A DNA stretch of 64,000 nt from Verrucomicrobiota bacterium (lineage in GTDB: Bacteria > Verrucomicrobiota > Kiritimatiellia > RFP12 > UBA1067): contig JAHFSX010000025.1 in assembly GCA_023269675.1 (NCBI GenBank), positions 1 through 64,000 on the forward strand, in the 5' to 3' direction. A program made the position numbers and the translations under genes. The notes beneath the pieces are model-generated. The model searched no databases. It saw only the letters and a program-made list of their open reading frames with translations, and had not been told where the DNA came from. Positions 1 through 8,338 of this stretch are shown here, in pieces; positions within the stretch are counted from its first letter, which is position 1, and each line of letters starts with the position of its first letter.

Positions 1-326
1 TACCGCCTTCAGGCGGCGGTTCGACATTGCCGCTTGGCCGGCTGAGGCCGGTACAACGAACGGACGCCCCCTGGTTTGTTGTACCGCCTTCAGGCGGCGG
101 TTCGACATTGCCGCTTGGCCGGCTGAGGCCGGGACAACATACGGACGCCGCCCTGGTTTGTTGTACCGCCTTCAGGCGGCGGTTCGACATTGCCGCTTGG
201 CCGGCTGAGGCCGGTACAACGAACGGACGCCCCCTGGTTTGTTGTACCGCCTTCAGGCGGCGGTTCGACATTGCCGCTTGGCCAGCTGAGGCCGGGACAA
301 CATACGGACGCCGCCCTGGCTTGTTG
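1..326. repeat. Four tandem ~81-bp palindromic repeat units
   Basis: Units begin near 1, 82, 164 and 245 (spacing 81, 82, 81) and are nearly identical. Two variants alternate (CCGGTACAACGAACGG and CCGGGACAACATACGG), so there is also a 163-bp higher-order repeat. Each unit holds two small hairpins, CCGCC-TTCA-GGCGG and GGCCGGC-TGA-GGCCGG, framed by inverted GTTGTAC and GTACAAC. Related palindromes recur at 14048-14108 and 54844-54926. The short open frames across it follow the repeat and are not taken as genes. No other gene is visible before 334; the array may extend left of the window. Confidence 0.9.
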
Positions 327-333
327 CCTAGCC

Positions 334-636
334 TCACGCGATGAGGTACTTCGCGCAGGGCTCGCCGGCCTCGAGGGCGTCGAGGATCTCGGTGATCGCG
401 TCCCCGGTCACGTTGCCGTACCAGAGGTTCTGCGGGTAAACGACCATGGCCGGGCCGCGGTCGCACACCTTGAGGCAGCCCGTGGCCGAGACGACCGCGT
501 CCAGGCCGCGGTCCAGGATCTCCTCCTCGAGCGTCTGCATGAGGCTGCCGCTGCCCTTGGTGCGGCAGACGCCCTGCGGCGCCCCCGCCATGCGGAATGA
601 GTTGCAGACGAGAATGTGATAGGTCGGCTTTTGCAT
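334..636 (-). CDS. Thioredoxin-fold [2Fe-2S] ferredoxin, nif-associated
   Basis: Predicted 100-residue electron carrier. Four cysteines at 11, 24, 54 and 58 give C-X12-C and C-X3-C, the ligand spacing of thioredoxin-fold [2Fe-2S] ferredoxins that often sit in nif clusters. The start has a GGAAGGG ribosome site. It is the last gene of the minus-strand nif run, about 210 bp after nifB, with two repeat blocks between them. A role in passing electrons to nitrogenase or to cofactor assembly is inferred from position; the sequence itself shows only the cluster ligands. Confidence 0.88.
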   Translation of the reverse strand: MQKPTYHILVCNSFRMAGAPQGVCRTKGSGSLMQTLEEEILDRGLDAVVSATGCLKVCDRGPAMVVYPQNLWYGNVTGDAITEILDALEAGEPCAKYLIA

Positions 637-651
637 CGGGAATACCCTTCC

Positions 652-721
652 GAGTTAGGAGTTAGGAGTTAGGAGTTAGGAGTTAGGAGTTAGGAGTTAG
701 GAGTTAGGAGTTAGGAGTTAA
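652..721. repeat. Tandem heptamer array (GAGTTAG)n
   Basis: About ten near-perfect copies of the 7-bp unit GAGTTAG lie immediately upstream of the ferredoxin ribosome site. The same unit, in both orientations, recurs at 5146-5225, 16520-16550, 19136-19215, 20282-20300, 52058-52204 and 61562-61580. Such a pure array is likely to vary in copy number between isolates. Confidence 0.95.
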
Positions 722-723
722 TT

Positions 724-842
724 CTTTCACCACCAAGTCACCAAGCGCACCAAGAAACACAAAGAATGAGTGAGTGTCTGCGCGCTGTTCCAATCATGGA
801 AACCTTAGTGATCTTGGTGCTCTTGGTGTCTTAGTGGTGAAT
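724..842. repeat. Inverted pair of CCAAG-type heptamer arrays
   Basis: The left arm (726-757, CACCAAGTCACCAAGCGC and onward) is the imperfect reverse complement of the right arm (809-842, CTTGGTGCTCTTGGTGTC and onward). The arms are about 30 nt long and some 50 nt apart, and would fold into a long hairpin in the nifB-fdx transcript. The same design is seen at 24228-24346. It lies 5 bp past the nifB stop. Confidence 0.9.
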
Positions 843-846
843 AACG

Positions 847-2124
847 CTAGGCGCAACAGCCCATGCCGTTGCCGCCGCACTTGTCGCCGCCGCCGCCGCA
901 CTGGCGCGCGTGGGCGGGCTCGAGCTTCTTGAGGTCCGCGCCGGAGTAGATGGCGTTGAGGCAGGCGTCGATCAGGCCCGAGCCGCGCACCAGCAAGAGT
1001 CCCTCCTCGGCCAACACCTCCTCGGGCTTGGCACCCGCGTCGGACACGAGGACCGCGCTGCAGTCGCGCAGGATCGCGGCCAGCGCGTGCCAGCGGTTGT
1101 CGCCGAGCCCGGGCAACGGCATTTCGCGCATGCCCACGCAGCCGTAACGCCCCTCCGAGCGCCGCTCGAAGATGTGCATCTCCTTGGCGTCGCCCAGGTG
1201 GCCGTTGACCAGCAGCCGCTCGTGCGTGGCCACCGCCACATAAGGCCGGCCCGGCACGATCCAGGTGCGCTCGCCCACCACGCGGTCCAGCTCGGCGTGC
1301 AGCGCCGGATCGTCCTTGCCCAGCAGCCCGACCGCGTCCGCGCGGCAGCGCCGGCAGTGCGACATGAGCGTGATGTCCTGCGCCACTTCGGCGCGCACCT
1401 TGTCGGTCAGGCTGGAGCTGGGCGGCATCATCTCCGCGAAGGCGGTGTCCTCCGTGATCAGCACCGGGATGACGTTCATGATGTCGGCGCCCAGCGCCTT
1501 GACCTTCTTGGCGACCTCCGGGATGTGCGTCTCGTTGATGCCGGCCAGCAGGATGCTGTTGATCTTGACCAGCATGCCCGCGGCCTTCAGCTTGGGGATG
1601 CAGCGGAGCTGCTCGGCGAGCAGCGCCTGCGCCGCCTCGGTCCCGCGCAGGACGCGCTTCTTGTGGCGCACCCAGGCGTAGATCTTGGCGCCGACGGCCG
1701 CATCGACCGCGTTGACCGTGATGGTCACGTGGGAGACGCCCAGCTCCGCCAGCCGGTCGATGTGGTCGTAGAGGTTGAGCCCGTTGGTGGAGAGGCAGAA
1801 GATCAGGTCCGGATAGGCCGCGTGGACCAGCTCCAGCGTCTCCAGGGTGCGCGCGGGGTCGGCGAACGGGTCGCCCGGACCGGCGATGCCCGCGACCGCC
1901 AGGTGCGGCGCCTTCTCCTTGACGCGGCCGAGGTAGCGCAGCGCCTCGGCGGGCGAGAGCACCGCACTCGTCACGCCGGGGCGGCTCTCGTTGACGCAGT
2001 CGCACTTGCGGTTGCAGTAGTTGCACTGGATGTTGCACTCCGGCGCGACCGGCAAGTGGATGCGCGCGTATTTCCCGGCTGAGCCGTGGTTGAAACACGG
2101 ATGGCGTTCGGCGTTTGCGTTCAT
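847..2124 (-). CDS. nifB: Nitrogenase cofactor biosynthesis radical SAM protein NifB
   Basis: 425 residues. NifB builds the [8Fe-9S-C] precursor (NifB-co) of FeMo-co by radical SAM chemistry. The N-terminal half has the radical SAM motif CNIQCNYC (C30, C34, C37), followed by GPGDPFADP and a TIM-barrel region. The last ~140 residues look like the NifX/NafY-type accessory domain found on long NifB proteins. The extreme C terminus is a Cys/Gly-rich tail (CGGGGDKCGG, ending GMGCCA). The start has AAAGGAGA in front. It lies downstream of nifEN, separated by a repeat-rich gap, and delivers its product to the NifEN scaffold. Confidence 0.97.
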   Translation of the reverse strand: MNANAERHPCFNHGSAGKYARIHLPVAPECNIQCNYCNRKCDCVNESRPGVTSAVLSPAEALRYLGRVKEKAPHLAVAGIAGPGDPFADPARTLETLELVHAAYPDLIFCLSTNGLNLYDHIDRLAELGVSHVTITVNAVDAAVGAKIYAWVRHKKRVLRGTEAAQALLAEQLRCIPKLKAAGMLVKINSILLAGINETHIPEVAKKVKALGADIMNVIPVLITEDTAFAEMMPPSSSLTDKVRAEVAQDITLMSHCRRCRADAVGLLGKDDPALHAELDRVVGERTWIVPGRPYVAVATHERLLVNGHLGDAKEMHIFERRSEGRYGCVGMREMPLPGLGDNRWHALAAILRDCSAVLVSDAGAKPEEVLAEEGLLLVRGSGLIDACLNAIYSGADLKKLEPAHARQCGGGGDKCGGNGMGCCA

Positions 2125-2154
2125 GGCGCGTTCTCCTTTCTCGACGACTTCGTC

Positions 2155-2298
2155 GTCAGGCTGAAGGTGTTTAGACTGTTAGGCTGAAGCAGAACGGTCG
2201 GGACAGAGCCCGACCCTCCACACTGCGATGATGGAGGGACGACCTCCGTGTCGTCCGCCAGAATCACCTGACAGCCTTCAGCCTAAACACCTTTTCAT
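2155..2298. repeat. Nested inverted repeats between nifEN and nifB
   Basis: The outer arms are GAAGGTGTTTAG (2161-2172 area) and CTAAACACCTT (2283-2293), flanked by CTGTTAGGCTGAAG- and CTGACAGCCTTCAG-type heptamers. Inside are stem-loops: GTCGGG-acaga-GCCCGAC, CCTCCA against TGGAGG, and GACGACC-tccgt-GTCGTC. So hairpins are nested in a heptamer-repeat frame. This is the whole nifEN-nifB gap. Confidence 0.8.
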
Positions 2299-2301
2299 CT
2301 C

Positions 2302-5133
2302 CTACACATACATGAATCCGATCGGTGAGGTGTCCTGCTTGGCCTGCATCAGCGCGTTGCAGATCAGGTCGAACAGGTTCTGCGTGCCGCGGTAGCCGAC
2401 GTGTAGCTGGCGCTGACCGCCGATGCGGTCGTGGATCGGGAAGCCGACCCGCACGAGCGGCACGCCCAGCTTGCGGGCCATCTTGTAGCCCTTGCTGTTG
2501 CCGATGATGAGGTCCGGCTTGAGCGCCTCGGCCCGCGCGAAGATCGTGTCGTAGTCGGTGTCGGCCAGCACCTCCATCTCACCGGGGAAGAGCCGCTGCG
2601 CGTCGCCGGTCACGGCCAGCACCTGCTCTTTGAACGCGTCGTTCATGCCGCCGGAGGCGCACAGCACGGGGTTGAGGCCGATCTCGTTCAGCAGGGCGGC
2701 GATACCGACCACCAGGTCCTCCTCGCCGTAGACCGCCACGCGCTTGCCGAAGAGGTACTTGTGCCCGTCCACATAGCTGTCGATCAGGCGGCCGCGCTCG
2801 AGGGCGTGACGCGCAGGCAGGGGGCGTCCGCCGAGCGCGCTCAGCGCGTCGCAGAAGGCATCGCTCTCCCGCAGGCCGATCGGCAGGCCCAGGCGGCGGC
2901 ACGGGGTGCCGAAGGCCTGCTCCAGCCAGTCGCCGCCGCCGTCGCGCAGGGTATGCCCGAGCTGCAGCGTGGCAACGGAGCCGGCCGCGGCGGCGATGCG
3001 TTCGACCGGCGTGCCGCCCTCCGGCAGGCGGTGATACTCCTCCCAGGAGGGCCCGTCCAGGGTCTCGGAGTAGTCCGGCACGAGGATGCCGTCCAGGCCG
3101 AAGTCCGCGAGCAGCTCTTTGAAATAGCGCAGGTCCGCGGGCGAGACGAACCCCGGCAGGAGGTTGACCTGGCCCGGGACGGCCGCGCCCCGCTCCTTGA
3201 CTATGCCGGCGAGGATGCCGCGCACGGCGGCGTGGAAGCCGTCCATGTGGGTGCCCTTGTAGCTCGGCGTGGAGGCGCGGATGAGCGCGGGCAGCGGCGC
3301 GCCCTTGCGGGAGGCCGCGTACTCGCGCAGGAAGAGCGCCACGTCGTCGCCGATGGTCTCGCTCAGGCAGGAGGTGCAGACGCCGATGGCGGCCGGGCTG
3401 TACAGCTTGATGAGGTTGTCGAGACCGGTGCTGAAAAGCGCGCTGCCGCCGAAGACCGTCGCTGACTCGACGAAGCTGCTGGAGGCAATGTCCATGGGCT
3501 CGCGGAAGTGGCTGATGGTGTAGCGCCGGATGTAGGTGGCGCAGCCCTGCGAGCCGTGGATGAGCGGGATGCAGCCCGCCACGCCGCGGAAAGCCACGCA
3601 GGCGCCGAGCGGCGCGCAGACTTTGCAGGGATTCACGGTGACGGCGTCGGAAGCATGAGGACGGAGGACGGAGGACGGAGGGCAGCTTCCTTCGGCTCCC
3701 AACACATGGCGCGCAACGCCCGACGGCTGGATGGCACCCGCGTCGTCCGTCCTCCGGCTTCCGACCTCTGTCTTCTGACCTCCGACCTCTGTCCTCTGCC
3801 CTCTGGCACTCTGCCACACGGGCGTCATGAGGCTCGCGTAGACCTCCTCGGCGAAGTTCTTCATGCCCTCGTAGCCGGCGAGCGGCAGCTTGCGCTCGTG
3901 GTTGTGGTCGCAGAAGGCCATGCCCATCTTGAAGGCGATCGGGCGCTCCTTGACGCCGCCGATGAAGAGGTCCGCGCCGCGCTCGCGGGCGAAGGTGCTG
4001 AGCTCGACGGGGTTGGAGTCGTCCACGATGACCGTGCCGGGCTCGCACAACGCGGCGATGGTGTCGTAATCTTCCGGCCGGCCGGTCTGGGAGCCGGCCA
4101 CCACGGTCTCGATGCCGAGCAGGCGCAGCGCCTTGATCAGCGAGATGGTCTTGAAGGCGCCGCCGACGTAGATGACGGCCTTGTGGCCGGTCAGCCGCGC
4201 GCGGTAGGACTCGATCAGCGGAAGCAGGCCGGTGACCTCGTCGCGCACCAGCTCGGCGGCCTTCGCGTGCAGGACGGGGTCGCCGAAGAAGGCGGCCACG
4301 TCGTAGAGCGCGGCGGACATGTCCTCGATGCCGAAGTAGGAGACCTGCTTGAAGGGCACGCCGTAGGTCTCCTGCATGTGGTGCGCCAAGGTGGTCATGG
4401 AGCCGGAGCACTGCACCACGTTGAGCTTGGCGCGGTGGGCGCGGCGGATGTCGTCCACGCGGCCGTCGCCGGTGATGCGGGTCAGGATGTGCACGCCCAT
4501 GCGGCGGTAGTACTCCTCCAGGATCCAGAGCTCGCCCGCGAGGTTGAAATCGCCGAGGATGTTGATGCTGTAGGGCGGCACGGGGTCGACGGGCTCGAGC
4601 GTGCCGATCAGGCGCGCCAGCGCGTCGCAGGCCGCGGCGTAGCCGTCCTTCTTCGAGCCGCGGAAGCCCTCCGAGCGCACGGGCAGGACGGGGATGCCGG
4701 TCTCGGCCGCGAGCTTGGCGCAGACGCTGTCGACGTCGTCGCCGATGACGCCCACGATGCAGGTGGCGTAGACGAAGGCGGCCTTGGGGCTGTAGCGGGC
4801 GATCAGCGCGCGCAGGGCGCGCTCGAGCTTCTCGGCGCCGCCGAAGATCACGTCGCGCTCGCGCAGGTCGGTGGTGAAGCTGAGGCGGTGCAGCTCGGGG
4901 CCGGAGGAGACCGTGCCGCGGATGTCCCAGGTATAGGCGGCGCAGCCCGCCGGGCCGTGGACGAGGTGCACGGCGTCGACGATGGGGTAGAGCACCACGC
5001 GCGAGCCGCAGAAGACGCACGCGCGCTGGCTCACCGAGCCGGCGAGGCTCGGCTTGGCGCAGGCGATGTCGGCCTTGCCGTCCCTGACGGTGGCGACCTG
5101 CGCGCGGCGTTTTTCTAAGACGGCGTTGCTCAT
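2302..5133 (-). CDS. nifEN: Fused nitrogenase cofactor scaffold NifE-NifN
   Basis: 943 residues from the ATG at 5133 (a GAGGTACGAGT site precedes it; an ATG 15 nt upstream lacks spacing). Residues ~1-437 are NifE-like, with ACVFCGS, HGPAGC and TCIVGVIGDD cysteine regions. Residues ~497-943 are NifN-like, beginning VNPCKVCAPLGA, then HGSQGC and TSCLSETIGDD. The two halves normally are separate proteins forming the scaffold on which NifB-co matures to FeMo-co. Here they are joined in frame by a ~58-residue linker of low-complexity sequence translated from 7-bp repeats (3650-3815). No stop or second start interrupts it. NifN follows NifE in the same order as the usual nifE-nifN pair. A sequencing frameshift is unlikely because both halves and the linker share one frame. 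Confidence 0.93.
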   Translation of the reverse strand: MSNAVLEKRRAQVATVRDGKADIACAKPSLAGSVSQRACVFCGSRVVLYPIVDAVHLVHGPAGCAAYTWDIRGTVSSGPELHRLSFTTDLRERDVIFGGAEKLERALRALIARYSPKAAFVYATCIVGVIGDDVDSVCAKLAAETGIPVLPVRSEGFRGSKKDGYAAACDALARLIGTLEPVDPVPPYSINILGDFNLAGELWILEEYYRRMGVHILTRITGDGRVDDIRRAHRAKLNVVQCSGSMTTLAHHMQETYGVPFKQVSYFGIEDMSAALYDVAAFFGDPVLHAKAAELVRDEVTGLLPLIESYRARLTGHKAVIYVGGAFKTISLIKALRLLGIETVVAGSQTGRPEDYDTIAALCEPGTVIVDDSNPVELSTFARERGADLFIGGVKERPIAFKMGMAFCDHNHERKLPLAGYEGMKNFAEEVYASLMTPVWQSARGQRTEVGGQKTEVGSRRTDDAGAIQPSGVARHVLGAEGSCPPSSVLRPHASDAVTVNPCKVCAPLGACVAFRGVAGCIPLIHGSQGCATYIRRYTISHFREPMDIASSSFVESATVFGGSALFSTGLDNLIKLYSPAAIGVCTSCLSETIGDDVALFLREYAASRKGAPLPALIRASTPSYKGTHMDGFHAAVRGILAGIVKERGAAVPGQVNLLPGFVSPADLRYFKELLADFGLDGILVPDYSETLDGPSWEEYHRLPEGGTPVERIAAAAGSVATLQLGHTLRDGGGDWLEQAFGTPCRRLGLPIGLRESDAFCDALSALGGRPLPARHALERGRLIDSYVDGHKYLFGKRVAVYGEEDLVVGIAALLNEIGLNPVLCASGGMNDAFKEQVLAVTGDAQRLFPGEMEVLADTDYDTIFARAEALKPDLIIGNSKGYKMARKLGVPLVRVGFPIHDRIGGQRQLHVGYRGTQNLFDLICNALMQAKQDTSPIGFMYV
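3650..3815. repeat. Heptamer arrays translated as the NifE-NifN linker
   Basis: One array is (GGACGGA) at 3658-3682. The second, at 3741-3813, is built from TCCGTCC, TCTGACC, GACCTCTG and related units. The first is partly the reverse complement of the start of the second, giving the same inverted-pair design as the intergenic arrays. On the minus strand it reads QRTEVGGQKTEVGSRRTD, a 7-residue periodicity expected from a 7-nt repeat with no stop codon. Confidence 0.92.
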
Positions 5134-5145
5134 ACTCGTACCTCG

Positions 5146-5225
5146 CATTTAGGAGTTAGAATTTAGGATTTAGGAAGTTCCGCCACGTCCACCTCAACTC
5201 CTAAATCCTAAATCCTAACTCCTCC
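5146..5225. repeat. Inverted pair of TTTAGGA/GTTAGGA heptamers, nifK-nifEN gap
   Basis: The left arm TTTAGGAGTTAGAATTTAGG and following bases is inverted relative to the right arm CTCCTAAATCCTAAATCC. The loop is about 20 nt. The repeat occupies nearly the whole gap between the nifK stop and the nifEN start. Confidence 0.92.
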
Positions 5226-5228
5226 TTA

Positions 5229-6608
5229 TCACATCGTCAGCTCGACCTGGGTCTCGGGACAGGTGGCGTCCTTGTGATCCAGCAGCGCGTTGAGGATCCG
5301 CTCCAGCAGCCGGATGGCACCCGCGTATCCCACCAGCGGGAAGTAGGTGTGGCCCACACGGTCTAGGATCGGGAAGCCGACGCGTACGAGGGGCGTGGCC
5401 TCGTCGCGGGCGATGTACTTGCCGTAGGTGTTGCCCATCAGCAGGTCCACTTTGCCGTTCTTGATCCACTGGTGCATCAGGAACATGTCCGCAGAGGCGC
5501 CGTTCTTGCACTTCGCCTCGGGGATGTCCGCGAGGACCTTCTCCATGCGCTCGGCGAAGGCCTTGCCCGGCGTGCCGCTCACGACGTAGACCGGACGCAT
5601 GTCGATGTCCACCAGGAACTCCGCCAGCGCCACGAGCTGGTCCGGGTCGCCCCAGAGCGCCACGCGCTTGCCCCAGAAGTACTGCTGCATGTCGGTGATG
5701 AGGTCGACCAGCCGGCCGCGCTCGTCGGCGATGCTCTCCGGCACCGGCTTGCCCGAGATGACGCTCAGCTTCTGGATGAAGCGGTCCGTGGCCGCGATGC
5801 CGATCGGCAGGTCGAGGGTGGTGAACGGCACGCCGCACTTGACCTCCAGCGCCTTGGCGCCCTCCTCGGAGGCGAACGCGCCCAGGGCCAGGGTGTGCTT
5901 GTTGCCGCCCGACGCCACGATGTCCGCGACCGGCGTGCCGCCTTTGGGGTACATCTCGTGGCGCCCCGTCATGGCGTTGTCGAGCACGCCGGAGGTGTCC
6001 GGGAAGACCGTGACCGGCACCCCCATCTCCTTGGCCAGACGCTTGATCTCGCGCATGTCGGAGGGCTCGACCCAGCCCGGGATGATGTTGAGCTTGTCGC
6101 TCTTGGCCGCGGACTTCTCCGGCAGGCCGCGCACGATGCCCTTGACCATGTTGGAGAACCCGGTGACGTGGGAGCCGACGTAGCTCGGCGTGCTGGCGTA
6201 GATCACGCGCTTGCCCGGCGGGATCAGTCCGTCCTCCTGGGCCTTGCCGACGATCTGGTTGAGGTCGTCGCCGATGGTTTCGGAGAGGCAGGTGGTGTGC
6301 ACCGCGATCAGGTCGGGGCTGTACACCGTGAAGAGCGTGTCGATCGCGGCGAGCAGATTCGCCTGTCCGCCGAACACCGACGCGCCTTCGGTGAAGGAGC
6401 TGGTGCCGGCCATGACCGGCTCCTTGTAGTGGCGGGTCAGCGCGCTGCGGTGATACGAGCAGCAGCCCTGTGAACCGTGGCTGTGCGGCATGCAGCCGTG
6501 GATGCCCAGGGCCGCGTACATCGCGCCGATCGGCTGGCAGGTCTTGGCCGGGTTGACGGTCAGCGCCTCGCGCTCTTTGATCTCCGTCGGTGTGTGTCTG
6601 AGTAACAT
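5229..6608 (-). CDS. nifK: Nitrogenase molybdenum-iron protein beta chain NifK
   Basis: 459 residues, start set by AAAGGAG just upstream of ATG 6608. NifK pairs with NifD in the alpha2beta2 dinitrogenase and supplies half the P-cluster ligands. Visible motifs are GIHGCMPHSHGSQGC, TTCLSETIGDD, a TPSYVGSH segment and VGFPILDRVGHTYFP near the C terminus. It lacks the ~50-residue N-terminal extension of proteobacterial NifK, as in anaerobe and archaeal type nitrogenases. It follows nifD after a 98-bp gap holding GATTCGA repeats and precedes nifEN. Confidence 0.97.
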   Translation of the reverse strand: MLLRHTPTEIKEREALTVNPAKTCQPIGAMYAALGIHGCMPHSHGSQGCCSYHRSALTRHYKEPVMAGTSSFTEGASVFGGQANLLAAIDTLFTVYSPDLIAVHTTCLSETIGDDLNQIVGKAQEDGLIPPGKRVIYASTPSYVGSHVTGFSNMVKGIVRGLPEKSAAKSDKLNIIPGWVEPSDMREIKRLAKEMGVPVTVFPDTSGVLDNAMTGRHEMYPKGGTPVADIVASGGNKHTLALGAFASEEGAKALEVKCGVPFTTLDLPIGIAATDRFIQKLSVISGKPVPESIADERGRLVDLITDMQQYFWGKRVALWGDPDQLVALAEFLVDIDMRPVYVVSGTPGKAFAERMEKVLADIPEAKCKNGASADMFLMHQWIKNGKVDLLMGNTYGKYIARDEATPLVRVGFPILDRVGHTYFPLVGYAGAIRLLERILNALLDHKDATCPETQVELTM

Positions 6609-6636
6609 GTGAAACTCCTTTCGAAAATCGGTGCCA

Positions 6637-6700
6637 GTTCGATTGATTCGATTGAGTCGACTAAATCGATTAACTCGACTCTGCCGACTCCACCGAGTCG
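6637..6700. repeat. GATTCGA-type heptamer repeat between nifD and nifK
   Basis: Degenerate 7-bp units (GATTCGATTGAGTCGACTAA, ATCGATTAACTCGACTC) fill the nifD-nifK gap. The class also occurs at 18428-18510 and 33264-33345, each time between two genes of one operon. Confidence 0.88.
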
Positions 6701-6706
6701 TCCTTC

Positions 6707-8338
6707 TCAAGCCGAAGCGTATGTGGCCGTGATGCGCGGCGTGTCCTGCCACGGCGGGCGAACGAGCTTCCAGACCTTGGCATTGACCATGCGGTCGATG
6801 TCGCGGTAGAAGTTGACCGCCCCCCGGAAGCCGGCGTACGGGCCGCCGTAGTCGTAGCTGTGCAGCTGTTTCATGGGCACCCCCATCTTCTGCACGCAGT
6901 ACTTCTCCTTGATGCCCGCGCAGAACACGGCCGGATGGTAGGTCTCGATGAGCCGCTCCATCTCGTAGTGCGAGATGTCGTCGATCACGAGCGCGCCCTT
7001 CTCCATCTCGGTCATCATGCCGTCGTAGTCGTTGAACTCGTAGCCGTGCTGGACCAGCGTCTCCATCTCGTCCGTGGTCTTGCGCGGCGCATACTCCGTC
7101 GGATCCTTCTCGACTTTCAGCTCCTCGATGTTGCGGCTGTCCGCATCCACCTGGATCGTGGGCAGCACGCGGCGTCCCTCGTAGTCGTCGCGGTGGGCGA
7201 ACTCGTAGCCGGCGGCCACGCTCGTCATGCCCAGCTCGCGGAAGAGGTCCTGGTAGTGGTGGGCGCGGGAGCCGCCGACGAAGAGCATCGCCAGCTTGCC
7301 CTCCGTACGCGGGCGGATCTCTTCCGCCGCGGCCTTGACCGCCGCCAGCTCCTCGGCGATGACCTTCTCGACGCGTTCGATCAAGACCGGGTCCTCGAAG
7401 TACTGCGCGATCTTGCGCAGCGACTTCGCGGTGGACTCGGCCCCGATGAAGTTGACCTTGAACCAGGGGATGCCGTACTTCTTCTCGATCATGTCCGCGA
7501 CGTAGTTGATCGAGCGGTGGCACATCACTACGTTCAGGTCGGCCATGTGGGCGTTCTCGAAGGCGCCGATCGTGGAGTTGCCGCTGAAGGTCGCGTTCAG
7601 CGTGATCCCGCAGCTCTCCAGCAGCCGCTCCAGCTCGAAGGCGTCGCCGCCGATGTTGTACTCGCCCAGCATGTTCATCACGTACCTGCCGTCGGGGCGC
7701 GTGTGGCCGCGGCCGATCACGTGCTTGAAGATCTGGTTGTTGGCGATGTGGTGGCCCGCCGACTGGCTGACGCCCTTGTAGCCCTCGCAGGAGAAGGCGA
7801 AGACGTTGCAGTCGCCGAACTTCTCCTTCATCTCGCGGGAGATGGCGTGGATGTCGTCGCCGATCAGCCCCACCGGGCAGGTCGCGAAGACCGCGATCGC
7901 CTTGGGGTGAAAGATGTCGTACGCCTCCTGGATTGCCGCGCGCAGCTTCTTCTCGCCGCCGAAGACGATGTTCTCGTCCTGCATGTCGGTGGAGAAGCAG
8001 TACATCATGAAGTTCTCGCCGTCCGGGCCGACCTCGCCGGGGTCGGTCTGGTTGCGGCGCGTGAGCCAGGAGTAGAAGCCGCAGCCGATGGGCCCGTGGG
8101 TGATGTTGATGATGTCGCGGGTGGGGCCGAGCACCACGCCCTTGCAGCCGGCGTAGCAGCAGCCGCGCTGCGAGATGATGCCCGGGACCGTGCGCACGTT
8201 GGCCTGCACGGCCGGCACGGCGCCGGGATCGTTCACAACCATGGCCTTGCTGCGTTTCTTCGCGACCTTGACCGGGTACTTCGCAAGGATCGACTCCTTG
8301 ACCGCGGCCGCGTCCGGCATTTTGGTGGGCATGCTCAT
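6707..8338 (-). CDS. nifD: Nitrogenase molybdenum-iron protein alpha chain NifD
   Basis: 543 residues, carrying the FeMo-co active site. P-cluster cysteines are expected at C60 (RGCCYAGCKG), C86 (GPIGCGFYS) and C154 (ATCPVGLIGDD). FeMo-co ligands are C273 (VVMCHRS) and H493 (QLHSYDYGGP). The TRRN segment near residue 95 is the expected cofactor-binding arginine region. The protein is ~50 residues longer than Azotobacter NifD because of an insertion around residues 391-440, typical of clostridial and methanogen type enzymes. The ATG at 8338 overlaps the nifI2 stop (ATGA) and has GGAGGTG upstream. The ligand set fits a Mo enzyme rather than a VnfD or AnfD, and no vnfG/anfG-like gene follows. 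Confidence 0.97.
   Translation of the reverse strand: MSMPTKMPDAAAVKESILAKYPVKVAKKRSKAMVVNDPGAVPAVQANVRTVPGIISQRGCCYAGCKGVVLGPTRDIINITHGPIGCGFYSWLTRRNQTDPGEVGPDGENFMMYCFSTDMQDENIVFGGEKKLRAAIQEAYDIFHPKAIAVFATCPVGLIGDDIHAISREMKEKFGDCNVFAFSCEGYKGVSQSAGHHIANNQIFKHVIGRGHTRPDGRYVMNMLGEYNIGGDAFELERLLESCGITLNATFSGNSTIGAFENAHMADLNVVMCHRSINYVADMIEKKYGIPWFKVNFIGAESTAKSLRKIAQYFEDPVLIERVEKVIAEELAAVKAAAEEIRPRTEGKLAMLFVGGSRAHHYQDLFRELGMTSVAAGYEFAHRDDYEGRRVLPTIQVDADSRNIEELKVEKDPTEYAPRKTTDEMETLVQHGYEFNDYDGMMTEMEKGALVIDDISHYEMERLIETYHPAVFCAGIKEKYCVQKMGVPMKQLHSYDYGGPYAGFRGAVNFYRDIDRMVNAKVWKLVRPPWQDTPRITATYASA

Noticed and set aside
1-326. CRISPR-like tandem repeat at the left edge
   Set aside because: Units are contiguous ~81-bp repeats with no unique spacers and no cas genes nearby; they match a palindromic repeat family.
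652-721. Heptamer array as a CRISPR or an origin iteron set
   Set aside because: The 7-bp period without spacers and the many copies across operons fit a simple-repeat family; no dnaA, repA or DnaA boxes were seen.
3508-5118. Long plus-strand open frames opposite nifEN and other nif genes
   Set aside because: Low-complexity His/Ala/Asp/Arg-rich translations with no motifs, opposite well-supported genes; typical of GC-rich shadow frames.
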